Shown here one piece after another: positions 6,376 to 15,534 of a stretch of DNA of 59,157 nucleotides. A model generated the notes under the pieces. It was not told the origin of the DNA and did no database searches. It saw only the letters and a list, made by a program, of their open reading frames with translations. The stretch is taken from NCBI GenBank assembly GCA_016936455.1, contig JAFGXV010000014.1, forward strand, positions 1 through 59,157, read 5' to 3'. The DNA is from Desulfuromonadaceae bacterium. Its GTDB lineage: Bacteria; Desulfobacterota; Desulfuromonadia; Desulfuromonadales; Desulfuromonadaceae. The stretch's first letter is position 1. The number at the start of each line of letters is the position of its first letter. Both the position numbers and the translations under genes were made by a program.

Positions 6376-7749
6376 TCACATCCCCAGCTTGTCCAGCCGG
6401 TAGCGCAACGATCGGAAACTGAGCTTCAACAGCCTGGCCGCCTGCTTCTTGACACCGTGGCACCGATCGAGGGCCTGGCGCAACAGATCTTTTTCTATCG
6501 CCTGCAGATAGGCCTCCAGGTCCAGCCCGTCAGCCGGCAGCTCGGCCGGCATGCGGCAGGGTTGCGCCCCCTCGCGCAGCCGGGTCGGCAGAGCCTGCTC
6601 GTCCAGCACATCAGCTTCGGTCAGCACCAGGCAGCGCTCCAGCACGTTCTCCAGCTCGCGCACGTTGCCGGGCCAGTCGTAATCGAGCAAAATCCGCATC
6701 AACTCCGGCGCCACCGACACGGAACGCTCAGGAGCCAGCGACTGAATGAGGCTCTGCACCAGCAGGGGAATATCCTCACGGCGCTGGCGCAAAGGCGACA
6801 ACTGCAGATGCACCACATTGAGGCGGTAATACAGATCCTGCCGGAACGCGCCCTCGGCCACCAGCTCGTCCAATTCGCGATTGGTGGCCGCCACCACGCG
6901 CACATCGACCCGATGTTCGACCGCCGCACCGATGGGACGCACCTCTTTTTCCTGCAGAACCCGCAGCAGCTTCACCTGCAGATGAAGGGGAAGTTCCGCC
7001 ACCTCATCGAGAAACAGAGTGCCGCCCTCGGCCTGATCAAACAGGCCGGACCGTTTGCGCTCGGCCCCGGTAAAGGCCCCCTTTTCGTAACCAAACAGCT
7101 CGCTTTCGATCAGATTTTCGGGAATGGCGCCGCAGTTGACCGCGACAAAGGGTTCCCCCTTACGCAGGCTGCGCTGATGAATGGCTCGGGCAACCAGTTC
7201 CTTGCCGGTACCGGACTCGCCGCTAATCAGGACATTTGTTGTCGTCGGTGCGACCTTTTCAATCAGCTGGTAAACCTGACGCATACTCGCGCTTTTCCCC
7301 ACCAGTTGCTCGAACTGGGACCACTGGTCCAGCACCTGGCGCAGCTGACGATTCTCCCGCCGCAGGGCCTGATGCTGCAGGGCCTTGCGCACAACCAGCC
7401 GCAACTCGTCATTCCTGAACGGCTTGATCAGATAATCGTAGGCCCCTTCCTTCATCGCCTCGACGGCCTGTTCGGTGGTGGAAAAGGCTGTCATCAGCAC
7501 AACCAGCGTATCCGTACCCTGCTGCTGAATCTGCTTGAGCAGGGTCAACCCATCGACATGGGGCATGCGCATATCGCTGAGGACCAGATCGTAAGCCTGG
7601 CTATCGAGCGCCTGCAGCGCCTGCAGCCCGTCCACCGCCACATCAACACTGTGCCCCTCTGCTTCAAGCATCAGCGCCAGCACTTCGCGCAGTCCGGCCT
7701 CATCTTCGACCAGCAGCAGGTGCGCATTGTATTTCTTTGCATGAGCCAT
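6376..7749 (-). CDS. pilR: Sigma-54-dependent response regulator PilR
   Basis: The protein is an NtrC-type activator of about 457 residues. The receiver domain (about 9-120) has an acidic pocket EDE, the phospho-acceptor Asp in VLSDMRMP and Lys in IKPF. The AAA+ domain has Walker A GESGTGKE, the sigma-54 contact loop GAFTGA and LFLDEV. The C-terminal Fis-type helix-turn-helix is in GVKKQAARLLKLSFRSLRYRL. It follows pilS and precedes pilA, so it is the expected phosphorylation-dependent activator of pilin transcription. The ATG at 7749 (MAHAKKYN) lies 4 nt beyond the pilS stop. An ATG at 7770 that overlaps pilS is an alternative, and neither has a strong ribosome binding site. Confidence 0.92.
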   Translation of the reverse strand: MAHAKKYNAHLLLVEDEAGLREVLALMLEAEGHSVDVAVDGLQALQALDSQAYDLVLSDMRMPHVDGLTLLKQIQQQGTDTLVVLMTAFSTTEQAVEAMKEGAYDYLIKPFRNDELRLVVRKALQHQALRRENRQLRQVLDQWSQFEQLVGKSASMRQVYQLIEKVAPTTTNVLISGESGTGKELVARAIHQRSLRKGEPFVAVNCGAIPENLIESELFGYEKGAFTGAERKRSGLFDQAEGGTLFLDEVAELPLHLQVKLLRVLQEKEVRPIGAAVEHRVDVRVVAATNRELDELVAEGAFRQDLYYRLNVVHLQLSPLRQRREDIPLLVQSLIQSLAPERSVSVAPELMRILLDYDWPGNVRELENVLERCLVLTEADVLDEQALPTRLREGAQPCRMPAELPADGLDLEAYLQAIEKDLLRQALDRCHGVKKQAARLLKLSFRSLRYRLDKLGM

Positions 7750-7753
7750 GGGG

Positions 7754-9382
7754 TTAGTTACCGTTTTCATCGGGTTGGGTGATCCTGACGACAAAGCGGG
7801 CACCGCCGGAGAACGCGCGCTGATATTCCAGCGACCAGCCCTGGGCCTTGATCAAGGCATAGGCGATGGCCAGCCCGAGGCCGGTTCCTTCTGCGCGAGT
7901 CGTAAAGAAGGGCTCAAAGATCCGCTCCTCATGCTCGGGCTCGACCCCCGGGCCTTCGTCTTCAACCCAGAAACAGCCGTCTTGCGGAGAAGCTGCACAG
8001 GTGACCACTCCCCCTTGCGGGCTGAAGGATGCCGCATTGACCAGCAGGTCCCACGCCGCCTGAATCATCTGCTCTTTATCCACCTCAACCAGCCAGCTTT
8101 CCGGCAACAGCGTTTTGAGTTCGACATGCTCGAACGGCTTTGAGGTTTTCAGCAACAGGCAGAGATCGCCCAGCAGACCGCACAGATCAACTGACCGCTT
8201 GTGTGGTGGACGCGGCCGGGCAAAAACCAGAAAATCAGACAGCAGAAGATTCAGTCGCTCACTCTCACGGGCAACAATCGCCATCAGGCGCTGCTGTTGT
8301 TCATCCTGCAGCTGCTCCTGCAACATCTGGACGCTGCTGCTGAGAGCAGCCAGGGGGTTGCGAATCTCGTGGGCCAGTCCGGCGGCCAATCCGCCGACAG
8401 CCGCCAGCCGCTCCTCGCGCTGAAGGTTGCGCTCCAGACGCTTGACTTCTGTCAGGTCCTGAAAGGCGACGATCGAACGACCGCGCTGATCCTGAGACAA
8501 GGGGACAACGCGATAGCCCACCGTACGCTGTTCATTCCGGCTATTCTGGAACACGAACTCCCGCCGCTCTACGGTCACAGCGCCCTGCCAGGGAAAAGCT
8601 GGAAAAACCTGCTGCACATGACAGCCTATAGCATTTTCCGCCGCTACACCCGTCATCGATTCGGCCGACGCATTAAATGAACAGATCAAACCCTGCGCAT
8701 CAACAACGATCAAGCCCCCGGCGATATGCCTGAGAATAAGCAGATTGAGCTGTTCGAGGTCCTCGTGCTCGACCTTTTTCTGATCGAGTAACAGGGCAGC
8801 GTGTTGCAAGCGCCGCGCAAGCAGGAAACTGAGAAACCCCGTCAGAAAAAAAGCAGTCAGATTGAGAAACAGCAGAAAAAAAACGTCCTGACCATCCGTC
8901 ATCGGCGAACTGGCGGCAAAACCGGACGCCGGCAGCAAACCGTAATAGTGAAGATTCGCCAGCCCGCCATAGAGCACTACGCTGGCTGAAAGTGTTCCAA
9001 GCACCTCTTTCGCATGGCAGAGCAACCCGCTGCTCAAAATCACGAAAATAAACAGGAATGCAAAGCGACTGAACATCCCGCCGGTAACGTAGACCACTGC
9101 CGCGCAGAGCACGAGATCCCACACCAGCTGCCACTGAACAAACAAGCTCGATGGCTCCCGCCGGCGCAAAAGAAAAAACAGCGAAAAACAGTTCTGCAGA
9201 AACGAACAGGTTAAAATCAGCAGCAGGCGAATATTGAGTTTTGGGGGGTCATATTCTGACGACAAAAACTGCCAGAAGACCGTACCACCAAGAAACAGCG
9301 TCACGACGAAAAAGCGCGCCAGCACAAACCAGAGCAGTGACGTTTGTGCCCGGCGCGCCTCGTGATGAATCCGCTTTGACAA
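7754..9382 (-). CDS. pilS: Membrane sensor histidine kinase PilS
   Basis: The protein has 542 residues. About six membrane spans lie in the first 190 residues. A PAS-type domain follows (about 210-320, HIAGGLIVVDAQGLICSFNA). The HisKA phospho-acceptor His is in GLAHEIRNPLAAL, and the HATPase domain has an N-box in WDLLVNAA, a DEGPGV loop and GTGLGLA. It is the cognate kinase of PilR, encoded 4 nt downstream. In other bacteria PilS senses pilin in the membrane; that role here is inferred from synteny. The start is 5 nt after the pilC stop. Confidence 0.92.
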   Translation of the reverse strand: MSKRIHHEARRAQTSLLWFVLARFFVVTLFLGGTVFWQFLSSEYDPPKLNIRLLLILTCSFLQNCFSLFFLLRRREPSSLFVQWQLVWDLVLCAAVVYVTGGMFSRFAFLFIFVILSSGLLCHAKEVLGTLSASVVLYGGLANLHYYGLLPASGFAASSPMTDGQDVFFLLFLNLTAFFLTGFLSFLLARRLQHAALLLDQKKVEHEDLEQLNLLILRHIAGGLIVVDAQGLICSFNASAESMTGVAAENAIGCHVQQVFPAFPWQGAVTVERREFVFQNSRNEQRTVGYRVVPLSQDQRGRSIVAFQDLTEVKRLERNLQREERLAAVGGLAAGLAHEIRNPLAALSSSVQMLQEQLQDEQQQRLMAIVARESERLNLLLSDFLVFARPRPPHKRSVDLCGLLGDLCLLLKTSKPFEHVELKTLLPESWLVEVDKEQMIQAAWDLLVNAASFSPQGGVVTCAASPQDGCFWVEDEGPGVEPEHEERIFEPFFTTRAEGTGLGLAIAYALIKAQGWSLEYQRAFSGGARFVVRITQPDENGN

Positions 9383-9387
9383 GGGGA

Positions 9388-10605
9388 CTAACCGGCAACC
9401 GTTCCAGCAATTTTGAAGATCGGCAGATACATGGCGACAACCAACCCCCCCACCGTCGTTCCCAGAAACAGCATCAGCAACGGTTCCATCATCGACGTGA
9501 GATTATTGACCGCATCGTCCACTTCATCATCGTAAAAGTCAGCAATTTTGTTCAGCATGGCGTCGATGGAGCCAGCCTGTTCACCAACTGCAATCATCTG
9601 ACACACCATGGGCGGGAAAACACCCGACTTGACCAGCGGATCGGCAATCGTGTTGCCCTCACTGATGCTCTGGCGCACCTTGATGATCGCTTTTTCAATC
9701 ACCTTGTTTCCAGCCGTTTTGGAGGTAATTTCCAAACCGTCCAGAATCGGCACGCCACTCGATACCATGGTTCCCAACGTCCGGGTAAATTTCGCCACCG
9801 CGACCTTGCGAATCAAGACACCAAAAATCGGTGATTTCAACGCCAACTCGTCCATCACTTCCCGCCCCCGGGTTGTGGCATAGATTTTCTTAAACGCAAA
9901 AATCAGAAAAATGATGGCCCCGATAATCACCAGAATGTAATCCTGAACAAAGTTGCTCATATTGATGACGATCTGCGTCGGAGCCGGCAACGCACCACCA
10001 AAATCTTTAAACATTTTTTCAAAAGCCGGAATAACAAAAACCAGAATAACGCCGATGACAATGACAGCGATTGAAATGACGGTTGCCGGGTAGGTCATGG
10101 CACTCTTGACCTGCTTTTTGAGCTTCATGGCCTTTTCAATATAAGAAGCCAAACGATTGAGAATCGTGTCGAGAATACCGCCCACTTCACCCGCCGCAAC
10201 CAGATTGACAAACAGATCGTCGAATGCGCGCGGATGCTTGCGCAGCGCGTCGGCAAAAGTTGAACCGGACTCGACATCGTTTTTGATCGCCAGCAGGATG
10301 GTTTTAAAGGTTTTGTTTTCCTGTTGGCTGGAGAGAATATCCAGACACTGAACCAGCGGCAGACCGGCATCAATCATAGTGGCAAACTGACGGGTAAACA
10401 CAACCAGATCTTTCGTCGTCACCTTGGGTTCAAAGCCGGGGATCTTGAGCTCGACATCGAGACCCTTGCCCCGCTCCTTTACCTTCTTGACAACAATCCC
10501 CTGACGACGGAGCTGCGCCTGAACCGCTGCTTCATTGGGAGCCTCCATCTCCCCTTTCTGCTTTTGGCCCGTACGCGTCTGGCCTTCCCAGGAAAATTTT
10601 GCCAT
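9388..10605 (-). CDS. pilC: Type IV pilus inner-membrane platform protein PilC
   Basis: The protein has 405 residues, the usual length. It begins MAKFSWEGQTRTGQKQKGEM and has two repeated GspF domains (about 65-190 and 270-392), each with FTRQFATMIDAGLPL / FTRTLGTMVSSGVPI-like helices and conserved GE motifs (AAGEVGG, AVGEQAGS). Three membrane spans are present. It recruits PilB and PilT to the membrane. It lies 56 nt downstream of pilT. Confidence 0.95.
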   Translation of the reverse strand: MAKFSWEGQTRTGQKQKGEMEAPNEAAVQAQLRRQGIVVKKVKERGKGLDVELKIPGFEPKVTTKDLVVFTRQFATMIDAGLPLVQCLDILSSQQENKTFKTILLAIKNDVESGSTFADALRKHPRAFDDLFVNLVAAGEVGGILDTILNRLASYIEKAMKLKKQVKSAMTYPATVISIAVIVIGVILVFVIPAFEKMFKDFGGALPAPTQIVINMSNFVQDYILVIIGAIIFLIFAFKKIYATTRGREVMDELALKSPIFGVLIRKVAVAKFTRTLGTMVSSGVPILDGLEITSKTAGNKVIEKAIIKVRQSISEGNTIADPLVKSGVFPPMVCQMIAVGEQAGSIDAMLNKIADFYDDEVDDAVNNLTSMMEPLLMLFLGTTVGGLVVAMYLPIFKIAGTVAG

Positions 10606-10661
10606 AGGTCACCTCGTCAATGTGTTCATAGTACAGAAAGCTGGAACAATCACACCTGCCA

Positions 10662-11771
10662 TCAGACCATCTTGCGGCCAACGACTGGCGTGGTTTTTAC
10701 CGCTGCTGAAGGATTGGAAATCATCTGCCGCAACTCATCCGGCTCCGGCGACCGCACCATCGCATCATCCAGCGAAATCAATTTTTTATGATACAGGCTG
10801 AACAGGGACTGGTTCATGGTCTGCATGCCAAATTTTTCCTGTCCCATCTGCATTTGAGAGTAAAGCTGATGAATCTTATCATCACGGATCAGGGCCCGGA
10901 TCGCTACATTGGGCACCATGACTTCCAGCGCCAGAACACGCCCGGAACCCGATGCCCGCGGGATCAGGGTCTGGGACAGGACCCCTTCCAGCACGAAAGA
11001 CAACTGAGTCCGCACCTGAGCCTGCTGGTTGGTGGGAAACACGTCAACGATACGGTTAATCGTCTGCACACAGCCGTTGGTATGCAACGTCGCGAAGCAC
11101 AGATGGCCCGTCTCGGCAATGGTCAGCGCCGCCTCAATGGTTTCCAGGTCACGCAACTCACCCACCAGCACCACATCCGGGTCCTGACGCAGAATCGACT
11201 TCAGCGCTTTTTTGAAACTGTGGGTGTCGCTGCCCACCTCGCGCTGATTAACGATACAGTTGCGATGAGGGTGGATGTACTCGATGGGATCTTCGATGGT
11301 AATGATGTGGTCGTGGCGCTCGCGATTGATGGCATCGATCATGGACGCCAGGGTCGTCGATTTCCCACTCCCCGTCGGTCCTGTGACCAGCACTAGGCCG
11401 CGCGGGCGGCGGGAAATCTTTTCGACCACGGGGGGCAACCCCAGCTGCTGGAACGACAGAAACTCGTAGGGGATACGCCGGAAGGCCCCGGCAATGGCCC
11501 CGCGCTGGACAAAGATATTGCCACGGAAGCGCGCCATGCCTTTTACCCCGAACGACAGGTCGAGCTCATTGTCCTCTTCCAGCCTGCGCTTCTGGGCATC
11601 GGTGAGGATGCTGTAGCACAGCGCCTTGGTGTCGTTCGGCATCAGGGGGGGATGGTCAAGCTTCTGCACGCGACCATCAATCCGGATCAACGGCGGCACA
11701 CCCGTGGTAATGTGCAGATCCGACGCCCCGGCTTCCACCATCGTTTTAAGAAAATCATGAATACTGGCCAT
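10662..11771 (-). CDS. pilT: Pilus retraction ATPase PilT
   Basis: The protein has 369 residues. Walker A is GPTGSGKST and the Asp box is ITIEDPIEYIH. Walker B is in DVVLVGELRD, the His box in TGHLCFATLHTN, and the AIRALIRDDKIHQLYSQMQ segment is PilT-specific. The N-terminus ASDLHITTGVPP is the standard start. It drives depolymerisation of pili and is placed between pilB and pilC, like pilT-4 of Geobacter. The 110-nt gap before it contains no recognisable element. Confidence 0.94.
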   Translation of the reverse strand: MASIHDFLKTMVEAGASDLHITTGVPPLIRIDGRVQKLDHPPLMPNDTKALCYSILTDAQKRRLEEDNELDLSFGVKGMARFRGNIFVQRGAIAGAFRRIPYEFLSFQQLGLPPVVEKISRRPRGLVLVTGPTGSGKSTTLASMIDAINRERHDHIITIEDPIEYIHPHRNCIVNQREVGSDTHSFKKALKSILRQDPDVVLVGELRDLETIEAALTIAETGHLCFATLHTNGCVQTINRIVDVFPTNQQAQVRTQLSFVLEGVLSQTLIPRASGSGRVLALEVMVPNVAIRALIRDDKIHQLYSQMQMGQEKFGMQTMNQSLFSLYHKKLISLDDAMVRSPEPDELRQMISNPSAAVKTTPVVGRKMV

Positions 11772-11881
11772 TGAGGTCTCCTGTCTGTCCGTTCCGACCG
11801 CTCAACATGATAGATTTTTTATTTTACCATGCAGCGTTCGAAATGCACGCACCAGAAAAAACTTTTCATGTTCACCGCGCC

Positions 11882-13582
11882 CTAGTCATCGCCCACGGTC
11901 GTGCGCAGCACTTCCTCAAACGAGGTGACGCCTTCTTTCAACTTCAACAGCGCTGACTGTCGCATGGTCCGCACGCCGAGCCGCATGGATTCGCGTTTGA
12001 TTTCGGCGGTATTGGCACCAGCTAAAACCATTTCCCGGATTTCGTCAAACATCGGCATGACCTGATAGATACCGACACGCCCCTTGTAGCCGCTGTCATT
12101 GCAGTTACTGCAGCCCTTGCCGCGATAACAGACGAAGTCATCCACTTCATCCGGCGGCACACCGGCATCGAGCAACGCCTGCTTGGAGATCGTGTCCGGC
12201 TCCTTGCATTCGCTGCACAGTCGCCGCCCCAGACGCTGGGCGGTAATCAGGTTAACGGCGGAGGCGACCAGAAACGGCTCGATCCCCATATTGAGCAGAC
12301 GGTTGATGGTACTCGGGGCATCGTTGGTGTGCAGGGTCGAGAGCACCAGATGGCCCGTCAGTGCGGCTTTGACGCCGATCTCAGCCGTTTCGAAGTCGCG
12401 AATCTCGCCGATCATGATGATATCAGGGTCCTGGCGCAGAAAAGCGCGCAGAGCGCTGGCAAAGTTCAGGCCAATTTCTTCGTGCATCTGCACCTGATTG
12501 ATCCCGGCAAAGTTGAACTCGACCGGGTCTTCGGCGGTAGAGATATTCTCCGTGGTTTTGTTCAGTTCACTCAGGGCCGAGTAGAGCGAGACCGTCTTGC
12601 CGCTGCCCGTTGGCCCCGTCACCAGCACCATACCGAACGGCTTGCTGATCTCCTGTTTGAACCACTTCAGGGCATCGGGTTCGTAGCCGAGTTTGGTCAT
12701 ATCGAGCTGCAGATTGGACTTGTCGAGCAACCGTAGACAGACCTTTTCCCCGAACAGGGTCGGCAGACAGTTGACGCGGTAGTCCATGTCCTTGCCGCCC
12801 GGCAGTTTGATCTTGATACGACCGTCCTGCGGCAGACGGCGCTCGGCGATATCCATTTCCGACAGAATCTTCAAACGCGAGGTAATGGCGTTTTTCAGCT
12901 TCATTGGCGGCTTCATCACCTCGTACAGCACCCCGTCGATGCGGTAACGCACCCGGAAGATCTTTTCGTAGGGCTCGATATGGATATCCGATGCCCCCTT
13001 TTTGATGGCATCCGTCAGAATCAGATTGACCAGCTTGACGACCGGCGCCTCTTCCGTCGCCATCTGCAGCGCATTGAGATCGACATCTTCGTTCTCATCG
13101 ACAATCTCAAGGTCAATATCATCCAGATCGCCCATGACATCAGCAAACGTCGCCGACTGGTCGTAGTACTTGTCGATGGCCTTTTTAATGGCGCTGTCCG
13201 TCGCCACCACCACCTCGACATTGTGGCCGGTCATGAACTTGATATCGTCAATGGCGAAGATATTGGAGGGATCGCTCATGGCGACGATCAGAGTCGAGCC
13301 GGCACGGTTGATCGGCACCAGATGGTATTTCTGCACCACGTCGGGCGAGATCAATTTTACCACTCCGGTATCGACCTCGAACTCTTCCAGATTGATGGCC
13401 GGCGCGCCGTACTGGCGCGACAGAAATGCCGCCAGATCCTGTTCAGAAATATACTTCAGCCGCACCAGGGTCGCGACGAAGCGCTCCTTGTGCATTTTCT
13501 GCTCCCGGATAGCTTTATCGACCTGCTCAGCGTTCAGCAGATTATTGCGAACCAGCAATTCACCTAATCGGTTTGTCGCCAT
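11882..13582 (-). CDS. pilB: Pilus extension ATPase PilB
   Basis: The protein has 566 residues. The N-terminal domain (about 1-140) carries two MshEN-like blocks, RLGELLVRNNLLNAEQVDKA and, after it, RFVATLVRLKYISEQDLAAFL, the type that can bind cyclic di-GMP. The ATPase domain has Walker [30 protein letters not shown] and STLHTND. A four-Cys zinc site (CSEC...CSNC) lies near residue 455-490. It powers pilin polymerisation through PilC. It is the first pil gene of the operon and sits 43 nt after aroE. Confidence 0.95.
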   Translation of the reverse strand: MATNRLGELLVRNNLLNAEQVDKAIREQKMHKERFVATLVRLKYISEQDLAAFLSRQYGAPAINLEEFEVDTGVVKLISPDVVQKYHLVPINRAGSTLIVAMSDPSNIFAIDDIKFMTGHNVEVVVATDSAIKKAIDKYYDQSATFADVMGDLDDIDLEIVDENEDVDLNALQMATEEAPVVKLVNLILTDAIKKGASDIHIEPYEKIFRVRYRIDGVLYEVMKPPMKLKNAITSRLKILSEMDIAERRLPQDGRIKIKLPGGKDMDYRVNCLPTLFGEKVCLRLLDKSNLQLDMTKLGYEPDALKWFKQEISKPFGMVLVTGPTGSGKTVSLYSALSELNKTTENISTAEDPVEFNFAGINQVQMHEEIGLNFASALRAFLRQDPDIIMIGEIRDFETAEIGVKAALTGHLVLSTLHTNDAPSTINRLLNMGIEPFLVASAVNLITAQRLGRRLCSECKEPDTISKQALLDAGVPPDEVDDFVCYRGKGCSNCNDSGYKGRVGIYQVMPMFDEIREMVLAGANTAEIKRESMRLGVRTMRQSALLKLKEGVTSFEEVLRTTVGDD

Positions 13583-13625
13583 AAAATCCTTCTATTCAGC
13601 TGCAGTGTTGTTTCTTCTGAAAAAA

Positions 13626-14474
13626 TCAGTGTCGTGCCAAAGCCTGCTCCAGGAAACGTCCCGGATCCCTACCGGTCCACAGGCGAAAAGCGACCTCTCC
13701 CTGGGCAATCAGCATGCCCAGTCCATCGCAGGCCCGGAAGCCGTAAGACAGCGCCTGATGCACCAGCGGCGTCTGCTGCGGGCTGTACACGGCATCATAG
13801 ACCCGGGCTGAAACATTAAGGGTGCGCCATGGTAGCACATTAAAGCTTTCTCCGTGAAGTCCAATCGACGTGGTATTGATCAGAACATCAATTTGCGGGA
13901 AAACTTCCCCGAGGGAGTGCGCATCCAGTTCCAGCGGCGAAAAGTCGACGTCCGGAAAATGGGCGGCATAGCGCTGGCACAGCGCCCCGGCCCGGGAAAG
14001 TGAACGATTGGCGACCAGGATCTGCGCCGCACCGCGACGCGCCAGCGCAACCAGAATCGAGCGCGCGGCACCGCCGGCACCAAGCACCAGCACACGCTTT
14101 GCGGCAACGCGACAATCCAGATCTTTCACCAAGGACGCCACCAGACCTTCGCCATCCGTATTATAGCCGATCAGGCGCTCGTCGCGACGCACGATGGTGT
14201 TCACCGCTCCGATCAGCTGCGCGTCCGGATCGATCTCGTCCAGCCAGGCACACACCGCCTCTTTGTGCGGGATGGTGACATTGCCGCCTTTAACACCCAG
14301 GGCACGCCAGCCGCTGATCGCCTGCTCCAGATTTTCGGGGGCCACAGCGAACGGCACATAAACCGCATCAAGCCCCAGTGCCGCAAAGGCCGCGTTGTGC
14401 ATTCGCGGAGAGAGAGAATGGGCGACCGGCCAGCCCAGAATCCCGTACAGACTGGTTGTCCCGCTCACCTGCAT
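13626..14474 (-). CDS. aroE: Shikimate dehydrogenase AroE
   Basis: The protein has 282 residues and catalyses NADPH-dependent reduction of 3-dehydroshikimate in aromatic amino acid synthesis. The substrate site is GWPVAHSLSPRMHN near the N-terminus, with catalytic Lys and Asp in NVTIPHKEAV and YNTDGEGL. The nucleotide-binding glycine loop is VLGAGGAARSI. The start overlaps the ribF stop by 10 nt. Its place between ribF and pilB fits the conserved context of the pil operon in this group. Confidence 0.93.
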   Translation of the reverse strand: MQVSGTTSLYGILGWPVAHSLSPRMHNAAFAALGLDAVYVPFAVAPENLEQAISGWRALGVKGGNVTIPHKEAVCAWLDEIDPDAQLIGAVNTIVRRDERLIGYNTDGEGLVASLVKDLDCRVAAKRVLVLGAGGAARSILVALARRGAAQILVANRSLSRAGALCQRYAAHFPDVDFSPLELDAHSLGEVFPQIDVLINTTSIGLHGESFNVLPWRTLNVSARVYDAVYSPQQTPLVHQALSYGFRACDGLGMLIAQGEVAFRLWTGRDPGRFLEQALARH

Positions 14475-15454
14475 GCCGGTGTCTCCCCATTCTGATCGAC
14501 GGCCAGGTACTCCCGAAACTCAATAATGCGTGTTGTGGCCAGCTTTTGCCGCGCCGTGGCCACATCCTGACGGATGGCGGAAATCAAGGCCTGCGCCGAC
14601 GGGAATCGTTTTTCTTCACGCAACCGGTCGACAAAGTAGAGCCGCAGCGTCTGGTCATAGAGATCACCCGAAAAATCGAGCAGATGGACTTCGATACTGA
14701 ACGCATGCTCGCCAAAGGTCGGTTTCTGCCCAAGATTGACCACGGCGTCGAACTCGTTGTCGCCATGACGCACCTTGGCCGCATAGACCCCGGCCGGCGG
14801 CAACAGCTCTTTATCCGTCTCCAGATTGGCCGTGGCAAAACCCAGCTGATGGCCGCGATTGTCGCCATGAACAACGCGACCCTCGAGGTTGAAATGGCGC
14901 CCCAGCAGATCAACAGCACCGGCGACATCGCCCCGCAGAATCGTCTGCCGCACCCGGGTGGAACTGAGCACCTGGCCCTGAAACTGAACCGGGCCGAACA
15001 CATCCACCGTAAAACCCTTCTCATGGCCCTGGCGCTGCAGAAAACCCACCGACCCCGCCCGGCCTTTACCGAAGGCGTAATCATAACCGACAATCAGATG
15101 CTCGACACCGATCGTCTTCAGCAGGATGTCATCAACAAACTGTTCCGGCGTCAGACTTGCCAACTCCGGAGTGAAAGGAATTTGCAGCATCACATCGACA
15201 GCCGAAGCGGCAATCAGCCGCTCCTTTTCCTCCGCCGTATTGATCAGCCGCGGCGCCTGCTGCGGTGCCAGCATTTTCAGCGGATGCGGATTAAAGGTAC
15301 AGACCACCGAGGTGCCACCGCGCTGCCGCGCCGACCGCACCACCCGCCGGAAAATTTCCCGGTGCCCGAGATGGACACCATCAAAGTTGCCCAGCGTCAC
15401 CACGGCACGAGAAAAAGGCTGCTCAATCTGTTCTAGACTTCGGATGATATTCAT
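14465..15454 (-). CDS. ribF: Bifunctional riboflavin kinase / FAD synthetase RibF
   Basis: The protein has 329 residues. The N-terminal nucleotidyltransferase domain has VTLGNFDGVHLGHREI and VLSSTRVRQ. The C-terminal riboflavin kinase domain (about 190-310) has a GDNRGHQLGFATANL core (the G..R.LG.PTAN pattern with small changes) and FGEHAFSIEVHLLDFSGDLY. It converts riboflavin to FMN and FAD in the cytoplasm. It is coupled to aroE by an overlap and lies about 80 nt downstream of rnr. Confidence 0.92.
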   Translation of the reverse strand: MNIIRSLEQIEQPFSRAVVTLGNFDGVHLGHREIFRRVVRSARQRGGTSVVCTFNPHPLKMLAPQQAPRLINTAEEKERLIAASAVDVMLQIPFTPELASLTPEQFVDDILLKTIGVEHLIVGYDYAFGKGRAGSVGFLQRQGHEKGFTVDVFGPVQFQGQVLSSTRVRQTILRGDVAGAVDLLGRHFNLEGRVVHGDNRGHQLGFATANLETDKELLPPAGVYAAKVRHGDNEFDAVVNLGQKPTFGEHAFSIEVHLLDFSGDLYDQTLRLYFVDRLREEKRFPSAQALISAIRQDVATARQKLATTRIIEFREYLAVDQNGETPACR

Positions 15455-15534
15455 TTCAACTTTAGGGTCATCACAGGCTGGCCGCGACCCGTATCCTGGA
15501 CAGGGGCTGAATGGTCCATTCTAACGGATACAGG

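Noticed and set aside
6457-7782. 441-codon open frame on the plus strand opposite pilR
   Set aside because: Antisense of PilR, whose receiver, AAA+ and helix-turn-helix motifs are intact.
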